Part shown: positions 1 through 12,776 of the stretch, piece after piece
Layout: every line of letters starts with the position of its first letter
Position numbering within the stretch: position 1 is the first letter of the stretch
NCBI GenBank assembly: GCA_003971905.1
Contig: RSEE01000038.1
Coordinates: 248,001-312,000 of the forward strand
Source of the DNA: Moniliella sp. 'wahieum'
Lineage: Eukaryota; Basidiomycota; Moniliellomycetes; Moniliellales; Moniliellaceae
Direction: 5' to 3'
DNA length: 64,000 nucleotides
The notes under the pieces: generated by a model
Database searches by the model: none
The model's input: the letters and a program-made list of their open reading frames with translations, nothing else
What the model was told of the DNA's origin: nothing
Translations under genes and position numbers: made by a program

Positions 1-71
1 GCCTGAGCGCCTTTTAGGGCAGCGCTCAGCCAGCCACTCAGCTCTATTATAGGTAACGTTTTTGCCATATA

Positions 72-92
72 TCATGCACATCATGCATCATG
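72..92. repeat. Heptamer array, TGCA core
   Basis: Two TCATGCA units and a variant lie in phase. The unit is the palindrome ATGCAT plus one spacer base. This is the first member of the heptamer family found across the gene-free parts of the window. Confidence 0.7.
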
Positions 93-604
93 GCAGTAGT
101 GGCGCCACTAACACCTCCCATAGCTTATCCGGTTCCCAAAACACGATATTATTTCCACCGATTCTCAGCCCGAGCAGACACGGCTCACACCACAGCAGCA
201 TCCCGGTCGCCAATTAGTAAAGACGCGCCGCAGTCAGCAAAACTGCGTCATTATAAAAGCGCTACCACACACTGTTGGCCCCAGCCGGGGAGGCCCTCCA
301 GCTCGACTATCTGTTCGATCACCTCTGCCCGCGCCGAGTTCTGTACCGTTGCCACCATTGAGTTGAGTCCACCTCATTTTTGGAGGGAAGTTAGTACTTA
401 GTGCCTGCAGCACGAGTGGGCCGTATGCAACTCATCATCTTTTGAGTGCTGCTTCCGAAGGGCCAACCCTAGTTGACGACTATAAATCTGACACGGGAAG
501 GACAGCTTACGTCAGTCGCCCTTTCCGCCCCTGCGGGGGGACAGCGACGCGATGTCGTTAAAATCGATGACCGTATCTCCCTTCCTCCATCTGTCCTGCA
601 CAGA

Positions 605-1482
605 ATGGCGTCACATCTACTCCGCCAGGCGGTTGCGTCGCCTGCCAGCCGCTTGCCGGTCCACATGCACATCCGTTTGGCCCACGGGTCGGCTCGGATG
701 CTGGCCGCCTACTCTTTCCCCTCCTCCACAGCCCCTGCTGCATCCTCCCCCAGCAGCCGAGCCAAATCCGCCGCCGTCACCACCGCCAGTCAGGCAGGTC
801 CTTCGGGTACCCAGCCACCTGTGTCCCACGCCCAAGGGCCTGAGTGGGTTGCCAATGACTTTTCCGGCATGTCTCAGCAACCCTTTCCGCGCGAAACGGC
901 CGATGTGCTGATGGCGCCACTCGATTCTAAGGATGTTGAGATCACGCCCGGTACGTTGCCCGCCGTGTCTTGTCCTACTCAGCTCTGCCTTGCCCAAAGC
1001 TAACCCTTTGCTGGTGGTGGAACTGCGTCCTGTGCCATACAGACGGCCTGCTGTACCTACCGGAGATCAAGTACCGCCGCATCCTCAACCGCGCTTTCGG
1101 TCCGGGTGGCTGGGGCTTGGCCCCGCGCGGTCAGAGCGTGGTGTCGGCCAAGGTGGTAAGTCGGGAATGGGCAATGCTCTGCCTCGGGCGTCTGGTTGCT
1201 GTGGCCCGTGGGGAACAGAATTACTTTGACCCGGATGGGATTCCTACCGCGGCAGAGGGAGCCAAGTCGAACGCGCTGATGCGCTGTTGCAAAGACTTGG
1301 GCATTGCGTCAGAACTGTGGGACCCACGCTTCATTCGTACCTTTAAGGGGGCCATGCGGTCCAGGTCTGGACCGAGAGCCGCGACGGTAAAAAGAACTAC
1401 TGTGGCGGCGTAAAGATAGCCCCCGTTTACTTACCCGTGGCGGGAACAGTGGTTGAGTTTGTACGCCATTACATGCCATTGA
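605..1482 (+). CDS. MGM101: Mitochondrial genome maintenance protein Mgm101
   Basis: Mgm101 is a mitochondrial-nucleoid single-strand annealing protein (Rad52-like) needed for mtDNA repair and upkeep. The start at 605 gives a presequence-like N-terminus ([12 protein letters not shown]). Exon 1 ends at 950 after the conserved block containing DFSGM and [13 protein letters not shown]. The intron is 951..1042 (GTACGT donor, CTAAC branch, ACAG acceptor), and splicing restores [14 protein letters not shown]. Exon 2 carries the family core [20 protein letters not shown] and [14 protein letters not shown]. The C-terminus is read in three successive frames (HAVQVW, then LLWRRKD, then PFTYPWRE). The frame changes sit at a G-run near 1348, an A-run near 1390 and a C-run near 1421, and one extra base would cure each. 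About 263 codons, close to the 269 of yeast. Sequencing undercalls are likelier than decay. Convergent with the next gene. Confidence 0.88.
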
Positions 1483-2049
1483 CTACCACCGCTCTACTCG
1501 CCTTTTCTGGACAGCAGTTCGAACCACACTCTCCATGCGAAAGGCTATAGTGTCGCCAGATAGAGCAATGTAAGGAGGTTTGCGGAGCCTGCCGCCCGAC
1601 ACCGACTGAATGTCGACGGGTCGGCCTACTGGGGATGGACATTCTGTAGGGCTCAAGCCGCCTATTAGCCCTATGTTTTAACACGGATAAGAAACAATCT
1701 TGGTGACGTGGGGCACGCAGCACTGATGAAGCCAAGGAAGAGATGTACTAACATGGACCTGAGATTAACTGTCTTGATCCCACCAAAAGATGTTCGTAAT
1801 ACGCTCTCAATACATTTTGAGATGGGCAATCCTGCCGCAACTTATACACATCATCACACCAGGTCGGTTGGCTTCACTGGATCGGAAGCAGAAATCGCGT
1901 GAGATAAACGTAATGCAGGATTAAACGTTCCAGTGATGCATCCAAAAGAAAGGTCAATCTTGGTGGAATCTCGTTGCAGAGAGAGAGTGGAATACGCCCG
2001 TGGGGGAAGGGGTATAAACTCAGTGAAGGGGCCGCATCCTCAGATCGCC
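1483..2049. other. Convergent intergenic spacer
   Basis: This lies between the 3' ends of MGM101 and the UNC93-like gene. Small open frames here show no recognisable protein, and I see no RNA gene. It presumably holds both 3' UTRs. Confidence 0.5.
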
Positions 2050-3787
2050 TCAGGCCACTACAAGTGCGGCTCGTCTGCCCAGGCCTTCCTTGGTAACCTG
2101 GTCGCCCTTCTCGTCTGCTGCGGCTTGTGGCACCCCGCGGGCAATGAGTTCTTCCCTCTGTTTGTCCGAAGCGTACATGGCAAACTCGTGAATCTTCTCC
2201 CCTGACGGCTTGACGCCAAGCTTGTGTACCACCGCATAGCAAAACGGCAAACTGGCTCCCAACAAGGCCATGTTGAGCCCTGCCACACCATCGAGTCGGA
2301 AACCCGTCGAGTTGAGCCCGTACGATACAGCCTGTCCTGCAGACTCGACACCGCGAATGATGGCAGTGAGCCGGATCAGATCAGCTGGGTTGTCCGACAA
2401 GCCTGAGGCAATCCAATAGTTCACTGTCGTTGGGTCAGTATTTGGTTGTTTCAGGCACAACGTGAAGAGGGGAAAACATACTCTCATACATGGTTGAAAA
2501 GATGATTTCCAACATGAGGTAGACACCGAACCCTTTGCCCCAGATCGAGCTGCCATCAACCCAATCGTAGTGCGGTGCATGGTTTTGTGGAACTGGTTCA
2601 TGACTACAATGGCGTAGATCCAGTATCCCATGGCGCACCCATACACCAAGGCAAAGCCAGCTTTGGCGCGGCGGTTGATTGTCCACTTGCTGTAATCGAG
2701 CAACACACCCAGCAGCAGGTTTGAAATCATGGATACAATCGCCCCATGAGGGATGCAAGCGCACGGCTGCGCACGGTAAAGTAGGTGGCGTTGAACGTGC
2801 CGCATACGACTCGGAAAAGGTTGATGTCCAAATCATGGGCAAGAGAAGGAGGACCTTGGGCTGAAGCAGCGTCTTGGCCATCAATTTATCTCTACCAAAG
2901 GATGCTGCGTCGTAGTGAGCTCGACGGGGGTCCCATCTTTGCGCTGTACTTTCTTTGGCATGGAGAGAAGGCATCCCGCCAAGGGTCCTGCTGCTGCAGG
3001 CAATGAAGACCTTGTATGTGGTGAAGGAGATGGCACCGCCACCAGACGATTGTGAGTTGTGGTTCAGGCCCAGTGAGATGAGCCCAGCGAGTACTTGGCC
3101 CGCTACACGGTAGCACAGCCAATACGATAAGTACCGACCTTGCTTCTTCCGTTCCGGGTAGCCCATCACCAACGCCCCCTCGGTCGCCCAAAACGTACCT
3201 GCCGTGATACCAAAGGGTGGCACCAAGGAGCACGAGCCAGTTCTTGTTATACTTGGAAAGAACGTAGAGACCAGCCGCATACGGAGCGTACCCGCATGTA
3301 CCAAAGATAAGAGCAAACTTGATGTTCGTAATCTTGACCAGCGCGGGCTGCAGGAAACAGGTGACGACCATCAAACAAAACCTATTAGGCCCATCAAGCA
3401 TTGAGGTTGGTCAGTTTCACAGGTGGGGGGGACATCACGTTTCACAAGAGGATGAGAGAACGTACGTGATGGAGTTGGATGCATTGACTGTACTAATATC
3501 CATTCCTCCTCCTGCACCGAGGAGGGAAAGGCCCGCCCCAGAGACCTGGGGCCAAAAAGAGCAAATGCCAAGAACGGTAATGTTCCAAAAGACCGAACGG
3601 TAAAAAAGTGACGCGGTATGTGCCGTCGGGCTTGAGACGGCTTAGCGCCCGATCGGGCTCAATGGCCCCCGGTGCCCGCAAGCGAGGCAACATCGGGCGA
3701 CGTGGTGGCCAACTTTTCGTCTGAATCGGGCTGCGGAGCCGTTGGCCCAGAGTCGGAGGGAGGGTTGGACCAAGGAAGCTTCACCAT
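2050..3787 (-). CDS. UNC93-like major facilitator membrane protein
   Basis: Polytopic membrane protein of the fungal UNC93-like branch of the major facilitator superfamily; substrate unknown. The start at 3787 (MVKLPWSNPPSD) is followed by a polar cytosolic N-terminus. Family blocks then appear in order: WNITVLGICSFWPQ and the glycine-rich LSLLGAGGGM near 3480-3600, the segment with FGTCGYAPYAAGLYVL near 3240-3310, FWATEGALVMGYPE near 3160-3210, GRYLSYWLCYRVAGQVLAG near 3080-3150, VLLLLPMIW near 2850, and a late helix with NLLLGVLLDY near 2690-2730. The tail is charged and ends at 2050. A probable intron lies near 3385-3465 (GTACGT donor). Several frame changes occur, so exon limits are approximate. 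The family assignment is firm; transport direction and substrate cannot be inferred. Confidence 0.8.
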
Positions 3788-5915
3788 GCCACAGTATGTG
3801 TCGTGACTGTTGTAGGTTGGAAGGGCAGAAGGTTGAGAAGAAGGGGAAGAAGGACAGAAGAAGATGGATGCGAAGGAAAAGGAGAGCACGCGGCGCCAGA
3901 GGTGGATCTTCCAGTTAAATATGCACTTGTGCTTTTGTATATGGCGACAGGAGAGGAATTCGTTCTGAAACAAGAAGCCCCTCGCTCCACGGTTTGCCCA
4001 TAGCCGACGGAGAGGAGAGTGTCTCTCAATGGGCATCCGATGGGCGCAAGGGTTGGTTATCTGTTTTGAGACTGTTCCTGGGGATCATATATCCTAGCTG
4101 CTCGTTTTGCATCAGTACTCTGTTGGCTGTGCGTGCTCGGCGGCGAAGATGGTGATGCCGGTGCGCCAGCCAAGCTTCAAGCTTCAGGCCTCAGGCCTCA
4201 GGACCAATGTCCGTGACGGGAGAAGGGGGCGCAGTGGGCAGTGGAGAAGAGATTGAATAGCGAAACGAGACTGGGCTGGTGGCGCCGGTGGCGCCCCGAG
4301 GCGGGATTTGCCCCACATTTTTGTCCTCCCGACGCAATTGCGCAACCGGCTGACATGTGACACTTTTTAATCTCAAGCTCGTCATTGGCGTGATGATCGA
4401 TGATTCAGGCGAACCCCCCGCCCGCCCGCCATCAAGTTAGGCTCATCGCTGAGGAAATGCAATTGCCCGTACTTCCAATGGCACACAGTGAGTACTCAGT
4501 CTGAGTTGCAGCAAGCCTCCCTAATTAACCTATTGACGGTCTGAGTGGGCGACACGGGCAGTGTGGAGGAGGGGTCATCCGGTCATCGTGATCGATGACC
4601 TCAATGACCCGGCGCTTGACAGCACGTCCTCTTTTTTATTCACACAAGCACGTCTTTTCATCTCTCAACACAGAGAACCTCTCTCTGGTGTGTGTGGCAT
4701 CCGTCGGGACCTGACGCTTGCGTCCGGCATCTGGGTATAGGCGCTCGATTCACGTGCGGATGCTGACCAAACGCTGGATTGGAGAGGGTGGTGCAGAGCG
4801 GCCACCTCTTCGACTCGGGGGGGGGGCGGGTTGCTGTTGCGCCACCCGACAGGCACAACCATACGGAAGCTGGCGCCTGGCCAGTGTGGGAGGAGGGACT
4901 TCTCCTTCCCGGCACCATGCCTCGGTCACTCCGTAGCTCGGATAACGCCTCCCCCGTACTCAGGTACTCGCTGACGGCAAAAACAGTGCAATATAAACAC
5001 AACCCGCTTTCTCCACTTTCTTCGCCCGCTGTTGGGTGTTTTCTTCTTTTGTACCTCCCCCTCTGCTCCTTCCAGATGCGATGCTGGCCCACAGAGTGTA
5101 CAGTATATCTATACTGTTCTCCTTGTGCCTGCCCACATATGCGGCATTCGCCCCCTCATCTATCGTCCTCGACCTGCTATTTTTGGCCTGTTTTGCCTCC
5201 ACTACTACCTGCTTTTGCTTGCGTGCTTTTGGCGCGTGCTGCGTGGTCCTCTGATACATGCCAATGCATGACCAACCATTGGATGTCCCTGCTGAGAAGC
5301 TGAGGGCCTCAGTCTAAGGCTGAGAGTGTGTGACTGAATAGACAGATAGATAGATAATACGAGAGAGAGAGAGCCTCGAGATTCAAGCCCCTCTCGAAAG
5401 TCCACCTCCTACGCGTTCTCCGTTCTTCCTTCCCACAGTTCGTACGTTGCAGGGGCCGAGATCACAGAGATGGGCCCTCTGTACATCTGCATCAACGGAC
5501 GAACGGAAGGACGAATGAAAGATGATGGGAGGACATGTGGCACATGGTAAGGCAAAAACTCCTGAAAGCAAAAACATATAGCATATATACTTCTAGGACA
5601 ACGAACGTTGGGGTTGCAAATAAGCCGTCCCGAACAAGGGAACGTAGGTGATGAGGTAGGGAAGTCGCGGAAGTAGGAGAGGTAAGGGAGGTACTAGGTA
5701 GGAGAGAAAAATAGGTAGGGAACCATGGGAGAAAAAAAGAAAAAGAGGTCCAAGGCGGCACCTAGCACGAGCAAAAGAGCAAGAGCAAGAGCAAGAACGA
5801 CGGAGGGTATCCGCGGTCCTTGTTGTTTTGTTGTACTTTCGTTTGGGTTCCCGGAGGAGGTTACAACGCCGACGCATCATTCTGCGCTTCCGCCGACGGG
5901 TATAGGCACTCTGCA
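3788..5915. other. Upstream and intergenic region, no supported gene
   Basis: This holds the promoter side of the UNC93-like gene and the 3' side of the GAF-domain gene. It contains the heptamer array at 4171..4204, palindromic TGATCGATGA motifs near 4392 and 4590, a pyrimidine-rich stretch at 4990-5070 and short GATA and GA microsatellites near 5341-5372. No open frame resembles a known protein. Confidence 0.5.
4171..4204. repeat. Heptamer array that switches core AGCT to GGCC in phase
   Basis: Four 7-base units are followed by a partial fifth. The first two contain AAGCTT and the next two AGGCCT, each joined by a single C. The 7-base phase continues across the change, so a palindromic hexamer was exchanged for another palindromic hexamer. 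Confidence 0.85.
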
Positions 5916-8900
5916 TCATCTTGGCTGCGCCAGCCCCAACATGGCTTCTTCCTGCCGCGTTCGCGCCGCCGCCGGCGCAAATACCGCTGCCGCTGCCGCC
6001 GCTGCATCGGGGGTGGCTGGGAAGGGAACGAAGGTGGGCTGCCTGACCCTGCCAGGGGAAAATTCGAGTTTGGAGGGTGCATGGGCGAGGTGGTGAGGTG
6101 GTTGGACCAAGTAGTTGCGGGGGTTGGGGAGGTTGGGAGCGCTGGGAGCGCTGGGAGCGTTGTGATCGAACCGATCGCGCGGCGAGGCACGCACCGACGA
6201 TCGAGGGTGGAGGCGGCGGAAGCGTCGTCGGTCGTTCGCCCTGGTTCTCCCAAGTGCGGAGGTGGGGTGTCGAGGCCGTCGGCTTGACGGAGCCAAGTCG
6301 TCGGAGGCGAGGTGGCGAGAAAGGCAAGGAAGGCTTGTTCGGACGCGGAAAGCAGATGTGCTCGACTGAAATACAGCGACCAAAGTGAATTGCGACAAGG
6401 TGGTAGGCGTGGTTTTGATAATAACTGTTGACCATTGCCCCAGCTCGGAACAGCCGGTCAGAGCCGGGGGGAACGGCCCACGGGACTGTTGGAGTCCCCC
6501 CGCGGCGGGCGGGAAGGTGGTAAAAGAACGCAGGAGGCCTCGGTGGTCCGAGAGGTCGTGCGCTTCTGCGTTAAGGGGCAGAGTGGTAAGCAGGTCACTT
6601 CCCATGGCGGGCGATGGACCCCAGGTATGCGCCACCATGGTCCAGGGCGTGTCGGTGGGGAGCAAGTGAGGGCCACGCCGAGAGACGGGTTTACGGGCAA
6701 GGTAGACCAGGTCGGCACCCAGGCCGTGGCAGAGCGCACGGGTAAGAAGTGTACCCACTTGGTTCAGCGCGGGCGCAGGTTGAGGGACCGTTGGGCTCCT
6801 CCCTGGGACCCCACCCGTTCTTGAAAGGCGGAGCGAACGTGTTCCTGCTCCAACTCGGCTTCCACTTCCTCGTCCAGGCCAGCGGGGACACCATCGAGGG
6901 GAGACGCCAGCCGGACCACAGACCGGCGTACGCCTGAGGCCAACAAGGGCGCATCGTGCATGAACCCCAACGAGCTGATCCCGGCTTGGAGACGGATGGA
7001 TTCTACGAGCAGCAAAGTAACGCACAGGCCACAGACGTGGTTTGGGACGTGTCAATAGAATTCCCAGGCCAAACATTGGGAAAGAGGACAAGGATGGGGA
7101 CGTACGGTCTAGCATCCGTTGCTTGGTCAACTGGGCCCAACTCAGATCCGCATGCTCCAGTACAGTCGACACGTCCGTCGCTGCCTTGGCCAGCGCCGTG
7201 ACGTGGTCCGCGGACCACCACATTGGGCCACTGTTGCTTTGGCTTACCCAGGGTTGGGTCCCCGTCACGCATACCATCGCCACTACTTCGCCCGACGAAG
7301 CCAAAATAGGCAGAGACGCAAAGAAACGTGCCTCTTCCACGCCAGAACCGCCGCTTCCTTCTTCCTTCCCAGCGGAAGGATGTGCAAAGCGGCAGTCCGA
7401 CCTGAGATCCGGCACCACCAAGCCGGCCTCCTGATTGAGCAGCGTATGCGCCTCGGGACTGAAGAGCCGAGAACGGCGAGTGCTTGCCAGGGTCGAGGCG
7501 GGACCAAGCCCAGAGACAAGCGGAACAGCTTGACGGTCATCCACCACAGCCAGATAGGCCGTCCCTTGTGCCGCTGGCCAATGGGTCTCTAGCCGAGCCA
7601 ATATCGTTTGGAGCGTTGAGTATACAGTTTCGGTGGCAGATTTGAGTTGGGAAAGGCGAGGGGAGGGGGAAGGGGCAGAGGCAGAGGCATGGTCGTACAA
7701 TGCGCGCAGGGGGCGATGGAGGTGCATCTGAGCCACACGCCGTCGTTCCCATCTGAGCAGAAAAAAAGATGGTAAAAAGTCAGTCGCCTGTGATGGCCAG
7801 CGCAAACAGAACCAAAAGAGTCGTGCGTACATTAAGAGCGGCGCCGGGATTCTAGGATCCGGGAGGGAGGCCAGCTCTCGTATTAGTTCAATGTGTGTCC
7901 GGAACACGGTACTGGCCGTTGCGTCCTCCAGCGCATCAGCAAACGATTCAGTGTCATCAAGGGGCGTGTCAATCGAAGAAGCAAGACGTGTGCTGGGTCC
8001 TGCTTGAGAGCCAAATTCGGACCCAGCTTGCGAAGCTGCACTGCGCGTACCGTCCCGCTCGCGTCGAGGCGTGGCGTTTGAAACGTCCCACGGGCCATCA
8101 TGAACTTTTCTACCACGGAGGCAGCTGCCACCTCGAGGAGAGTACTGGCGTACTCGGTTGGGTGGGGCATGCCTTCATCCCCATTGTTGGCTGGGAGGGG
8201 AGTCCCTTCCTCTGGAAAGGGGGGCAAATCATTGGCATCCAAGACGCCGAGACTATAGAGAAAAAAGCTCTGCTTTGCTCAGTTGGCATAGAAACTGCCT
8301 CCCTGGGCCTGCGGGGGTGTAGGGTAGGGTGTGGGCACGTAGGGGGTGCGTTGGGGTTGAGGGTGAGGCAGAGGTGAAGGTTGGGGTGGAACCAGGATCA
8401 GTCGGCTCCACTGGGTTCAACGCATGAAAGCGGTTGTGGATGCTGGCTAGGTGAGCCCAGGAAGGGGCTGCTTTGGTCCGCGCTGCTTCCATGTCAAACA
8501 CAAATGTCGAACCGGTCGAACCGGTTTTGCGGTTGGGCGGGAAGGCAGCAGTCGTAGTTGGCTGGGGGGGTAGGACGAGGGGGGGTGGGGAAGGGTGGTC
8601 CGCTTGGGATGGGGTGGGGAGGCGCTCACGGCAGAAGCGGCAGAAACAGCGCCGGCGGCGCCAGAGTGAAGAGGCTGTTGGCCGAGAGGAGGCGGTGGTA
8701 ATGCCGGTCGGTACACTGGAGCCGGTACTTGGAGGTATGAGGAAGTGGGAGTGATGGGGGAAGAAGGCAGCTTGGCATCCGTCGCGGGCGACGTCTTGGA
8801 CTTGTCCGTCTGTGGGGCGCGGGGGGAATGATGGGAGAAGAGAGGCGGGCTTTTTGCGGCCAAAAAAGCGACGGGCCGACGAAGAGGTGTCAGGGTGGGA

Positions 8901-9338
8901 CGAAGGGGGTGGCTCGCTGATGCCCAGCATGCGTCTCCAACCGCCACGAGATTTGGGCTGATTGGCAGCTCGGTCGGGAGCGGGAGCGGTGGGCTTCGAA
9001 GGAGGCGAGGTTGAGTGGGGGATGGGGCAGCTTTTGAGTGGCGGGACGAAGGTGTGGGTGTGGGTGCAGGCGTGGGCGTGGCCGTGGGCCGCGGGGGACA
9101 TTCGTACCGTGGGAGCGGCGGGAGGGCGGAGCCAAGGGTGCGCCAGTCGGCTGCCTGGTCTGTCGCGAGGGTGGGTACGGTGCTAGCCACGTCGAGGAGG
9201 GGGGCGAGCTGGATGTCGTGGAGCAGGGCGGGGGGGCGCTCGGGCGGGGGGGGGGAGAAGAGCGGCGATTACCTCGGAGGGCTGGGGGGCGAAGTAGGTG
9301 GCGAGCAGCCGCTCGGCAGCGGCGTCGGCAGCGGCCAT
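5916..9338 (-). CDS. GAF-domain protein with long low-complexity N-terminus
   Basis: About 1000 residues in several frames. The likely start is 9338 (MAAADAAAERLLATYFAPQ), followed by a possible intron and then a Pro/Ser/Thr-rich region (9190-8000). The conserved part begins near 7970 (LEDATASTVFRTHIELIREL). An intron at 7753..7830 (GTACGC donor, CTCAG acceptor) precedes WERRRVAQMHLHRPLRALYD. A GAF-like domain follows at about 7590-7130: YLAVVDDR, LVVPDLRSDCRFAH, FFASLPILASSGEVVAMVCV. A second intron starts at 7105. A second, weaker GAF-like segment spans about 6760-6360 (GLGADLVYLARK, TPWTMVAHTWG, FTLVAVFQSSTSAF). GAF domains bind small ligands or mediate dimerisation; no kinase or cyclase domain is visible. 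The 3' end is uncertain because the last 100 codons are low complexity. The role is unknown to me. Confidence 0.6.
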
Positions 9339-12300
9339 GGGGAGGAGGCGGCGGTAGCGGCGGAGGTGGTGGAGGGGGGGTTACCGGTTACCCCCAGCAA
9401 AGGCAAAGGCAGCCCACGACAGGCCCTCGCCCAGCGCCGCCCGGCAGACGCTCCCCAGCGCTTGGATGCCGCCGAAGCTGCAATACAATTAATACCCGCA
9501 GCAGCGCCCCCCCGCAGCACCCGGCGCGGCACGGCGCAGGTGTGGGTGGGCGCCCGTTTGTTTGTTTACCCCGGCTGCGGGTGGCCAGGTGGCTTGGCGC
9601 AGCACACACCGGCGCTGTGCCGGCGGCGCCTGGGCCTGCGGGGACGCTCGCGCACGCACTGGGCAGGCAGGCGACGCCGCAGGACCCTACACGCCCAGAT
9701 CCAGATGAGGCCCAGCAGCCGGCAGTACGTACCCGTTGGCCCACTCGCTTCCTGCATGCTGGGCGCTGGCTGGCACGCCCACCTTCAACGTCAACGTTCA
9801 ACTCAACGTTCAACGCAGCCTTCGGCGCCGAGGCAGCCGAGCGCTCCTGCTATCAAAGCATCAACATACCTGGCTTTCCATATACGCAGCAACCGGTGAG
9901 CATGCTGCACAGCCGGTGACCGGTGACTGCCTCGCCGAAATGTCCCTGGCAGTAGGCTGTGTGCATCTGCGCGTTTTAGGCGCCCAGTACGTACCCAAGG
10001 TTACCAGCTTATCTTTAAGCTTAGGTTTTTTGTGGGCAATCATGCATCCGATTAAAGCCGTTGAGGTTTGTCCAACGCCCAATAAAAATCGGATGAATAG
10101 TGGCCCAAAACAGCTGTCCCAGGGGGAAGAGCATAGCGGGCGAAGAAGTTGGAAGCTTGAAGGCGGGGTTATTAAACGTTAATCTTAATCATTTTCACCC
10201 CCTCGTCCCGCCAAACAGACCAAAGCTCGGCCTTGCTCGGGCAGACAGCAGCATTATATTGCTGCAGTTTGTGGGCAATAAGGCAAAACACATCCATCAG
10301 CACCACAGCAATTAAGCACAGGTCTGGAACAAGCCAAAAGGACTGGACAAGAAGAGCGAAAAAGACGTGCGATTTTATATGAGCGCAGGCCTGAGAGTGT
10401 GGTACTTCTACTTCTATATATGCTGTGCTTGTAATACGGATCGTCTGCAGTAGCTCCCATCCCGATCGCCCCATAGTACGCGTTGTGTACGCGTCTCTCT
10501 GACCAATAAAAGCTAATCCTGCGATCCGTTCGATTTTTCAACTCCCATTCGAACCATTTCGGTCCCCATCCCCCTTCCCCTCAATACTCAGTGGATACAG
10601 CAGCAGCCTCTCCTACGGCGCGCAGGTACCTCTCCAGATATGATTAATCAAAAGTAGTGCCCCCTCACCCCCTGCCCCCCGATGAGAGATGATGGCATGA
10701 TCGCAACTCCATCCCTGGCTGCCACCTGTCGTGCTCATCCGGCGTAGGAAAAGGTGGAACCCCCCCTCCTTATTGTGGATCGGGAGGGGATATATCGAAA
10801 CTCTTGGACGGCTAGCCGGAGCAAGTCAAGGACGGTATTATATCACCGGCTGACGGTGCCCTTGTATCTCCATCGGAATGCGCTGCGTAAAGTGCCTGCC
10901 GCTAGTTGCAGTGTTACAAGAGTCGTCTTATATTCGCAAGGCAAAGGGCACAGAGAATGCGAGGGTGAAGAAGACAGTGAAATACTAGTATGACCAATTC
11001 GTTTACCAGGGTTGGTCGGTAGGAAACAAAAGATGGTGGACAAAACCCACATGTAATATAGCCATGACAGTATAAGAGTCCCATATATCATACCTATTAG
11101 ACCACGCAGGTAATACCATAACCTAGCTCGGACAAGTAGCAACACAGATGAGGTATAGGAGCTCTGCAGAGAGTAGTTAGACCCAAAAATCCCGATCCCG
11201 CGATGGGTGGCGGCGGTGGTTATGCAGCATCTAAAGAGGTGTTACCTCTGTGGTAAGAGACCACACGCAGGAGGTGCCATGCCGGGAGCATTGCCAAAGA
11301 AGATGTTTGAGTACGGAAAAAAACGAGAGAACAGCGAGGTTGGTTGTTGGAGAGGGTTCTATATAGTCACTTACCAGTCTACCACTACGGCCGTCAGTAT
11401 AGCACACCCTCTCGTCCCCTACAGTCTGTTTGGAAAGTAATGGCTTGAGCCGGAGAGGGCCCTACCACCGCTGACGACACCATTAGCTTCATCCGACTAT
11501 GGGCGGGCATGAACAATTTTGGTTTTCGTGAGCGAGCCTGGAAGGTGCATCTTCGACAAAGCGACCGAGAATAGTGCAGCGCATCTGTGCCCAACATGTG
11601 CCCTGTCATTTTATAAAAACTCTTCTTATACTTCAGTCTGAACTACTACGTAGCAAAAACAGGCGGTCTACACAGAGTATATGTATAGTCAGTAGATTAA
11701 CAACGTTACACTTCACCAGCTTCCCCTCAATCCCGGACCGAACCAGCTTTTGAGGGCTGAGTCTCGTAACCGAGCTCGGGGACTAATATATATGACGGCT
11801 GGCATATGGCTAATGTCAGAGAGTAGCTCACGAGACGGGGCCCGCGTCCTGCTTCTCTGATACTAATGTCATTGTCGTATGGCCCTGTAGTACCCCAACT
11901 GTCCTTTCTCCTCTCCCCCCCTTTGGATCGGAGTCCCTACTAACCTGGGCTGCGGATTTTCCCTTCTCCGCACAAAGTTACACTCTCCTCCTTGTCTTCT
12001 CATCGGTCCCTTCGACTCTTAGCTGATCCTACATCAACTCTTTTGCCAAACATTCACGACAGTTATCGCGGGTCTATAGCTAGCGATGCTGGCCATGGGG
12101 AATGGAGATTGTATTCCAGAGAGGTAAGGAGAGCTAGACCTATGGGCCGTGCGAGGCTCCGGGCTCGGAGGCCAGTGGAAGCATATGTGGAAGGACCTGG
12201 ACCCACCCCCGGTGTACTGTGTGCATTGCATCGGGCCACGTGTCACATGTCACTGAAGGTCGATGGGCTCTAGACCACTGGTGGTCAACAACAGTTTTCT

Positions 12301-12776
12301 CTGACGCACCTCTGCTGTGGAGAGTGCAGTAGCCCCCTCATCTTTTGTGAGCAAAAAAGGCTATTTATACAGGCACTATAGTAACTAGTGACGCGAGTGA
12401 CGCTCGTATTAGGCAGCACCAATTAAGTTTAAGGAAATCCGGTCTCAGGCCGAGCTGTGGGATACTGAGTACTGAGGACACGTGGCCACATATTAGGATC
12501 GTAGGTACCTTTCGTTTGAGCCACTGCGCGGTCTTGTGCATCAGAAGATGCAGCAAAACCGTGTCTACCATACGAACCACTGAGATCTGAGACCAGAGGA
12601 AATGTTATGCGCCTCTCCGAAGCACATCGTTTTCGCCCGCCGCACCCCCCCCCCCCCCCGCGTGGCGCCACTGCCAAGCTGGAGGCTTCAATAAGTGAAA
12701 AGCTTCCACTTTATCCATGTGTCGATCACTTCATCAACAACATGGACGAAATGCGTCTATTGAGAGGTACGTCTGG

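Noticed and set aside
1510-1535. GTTCGAACC-like motif suggesting a tRNA T-arm
   Set aside because: No acceptor stem, D-arm or anticodon arm could be drawn around it. No tRNA is supported anywhere in the window.
4779-5303. 174-codon plus-strand frame with Ser/Pro/Cys-rich text
   Set aside because: Composition follows the CT-rich strand; overlapping frames are equally long, and no conserved motif is seen.
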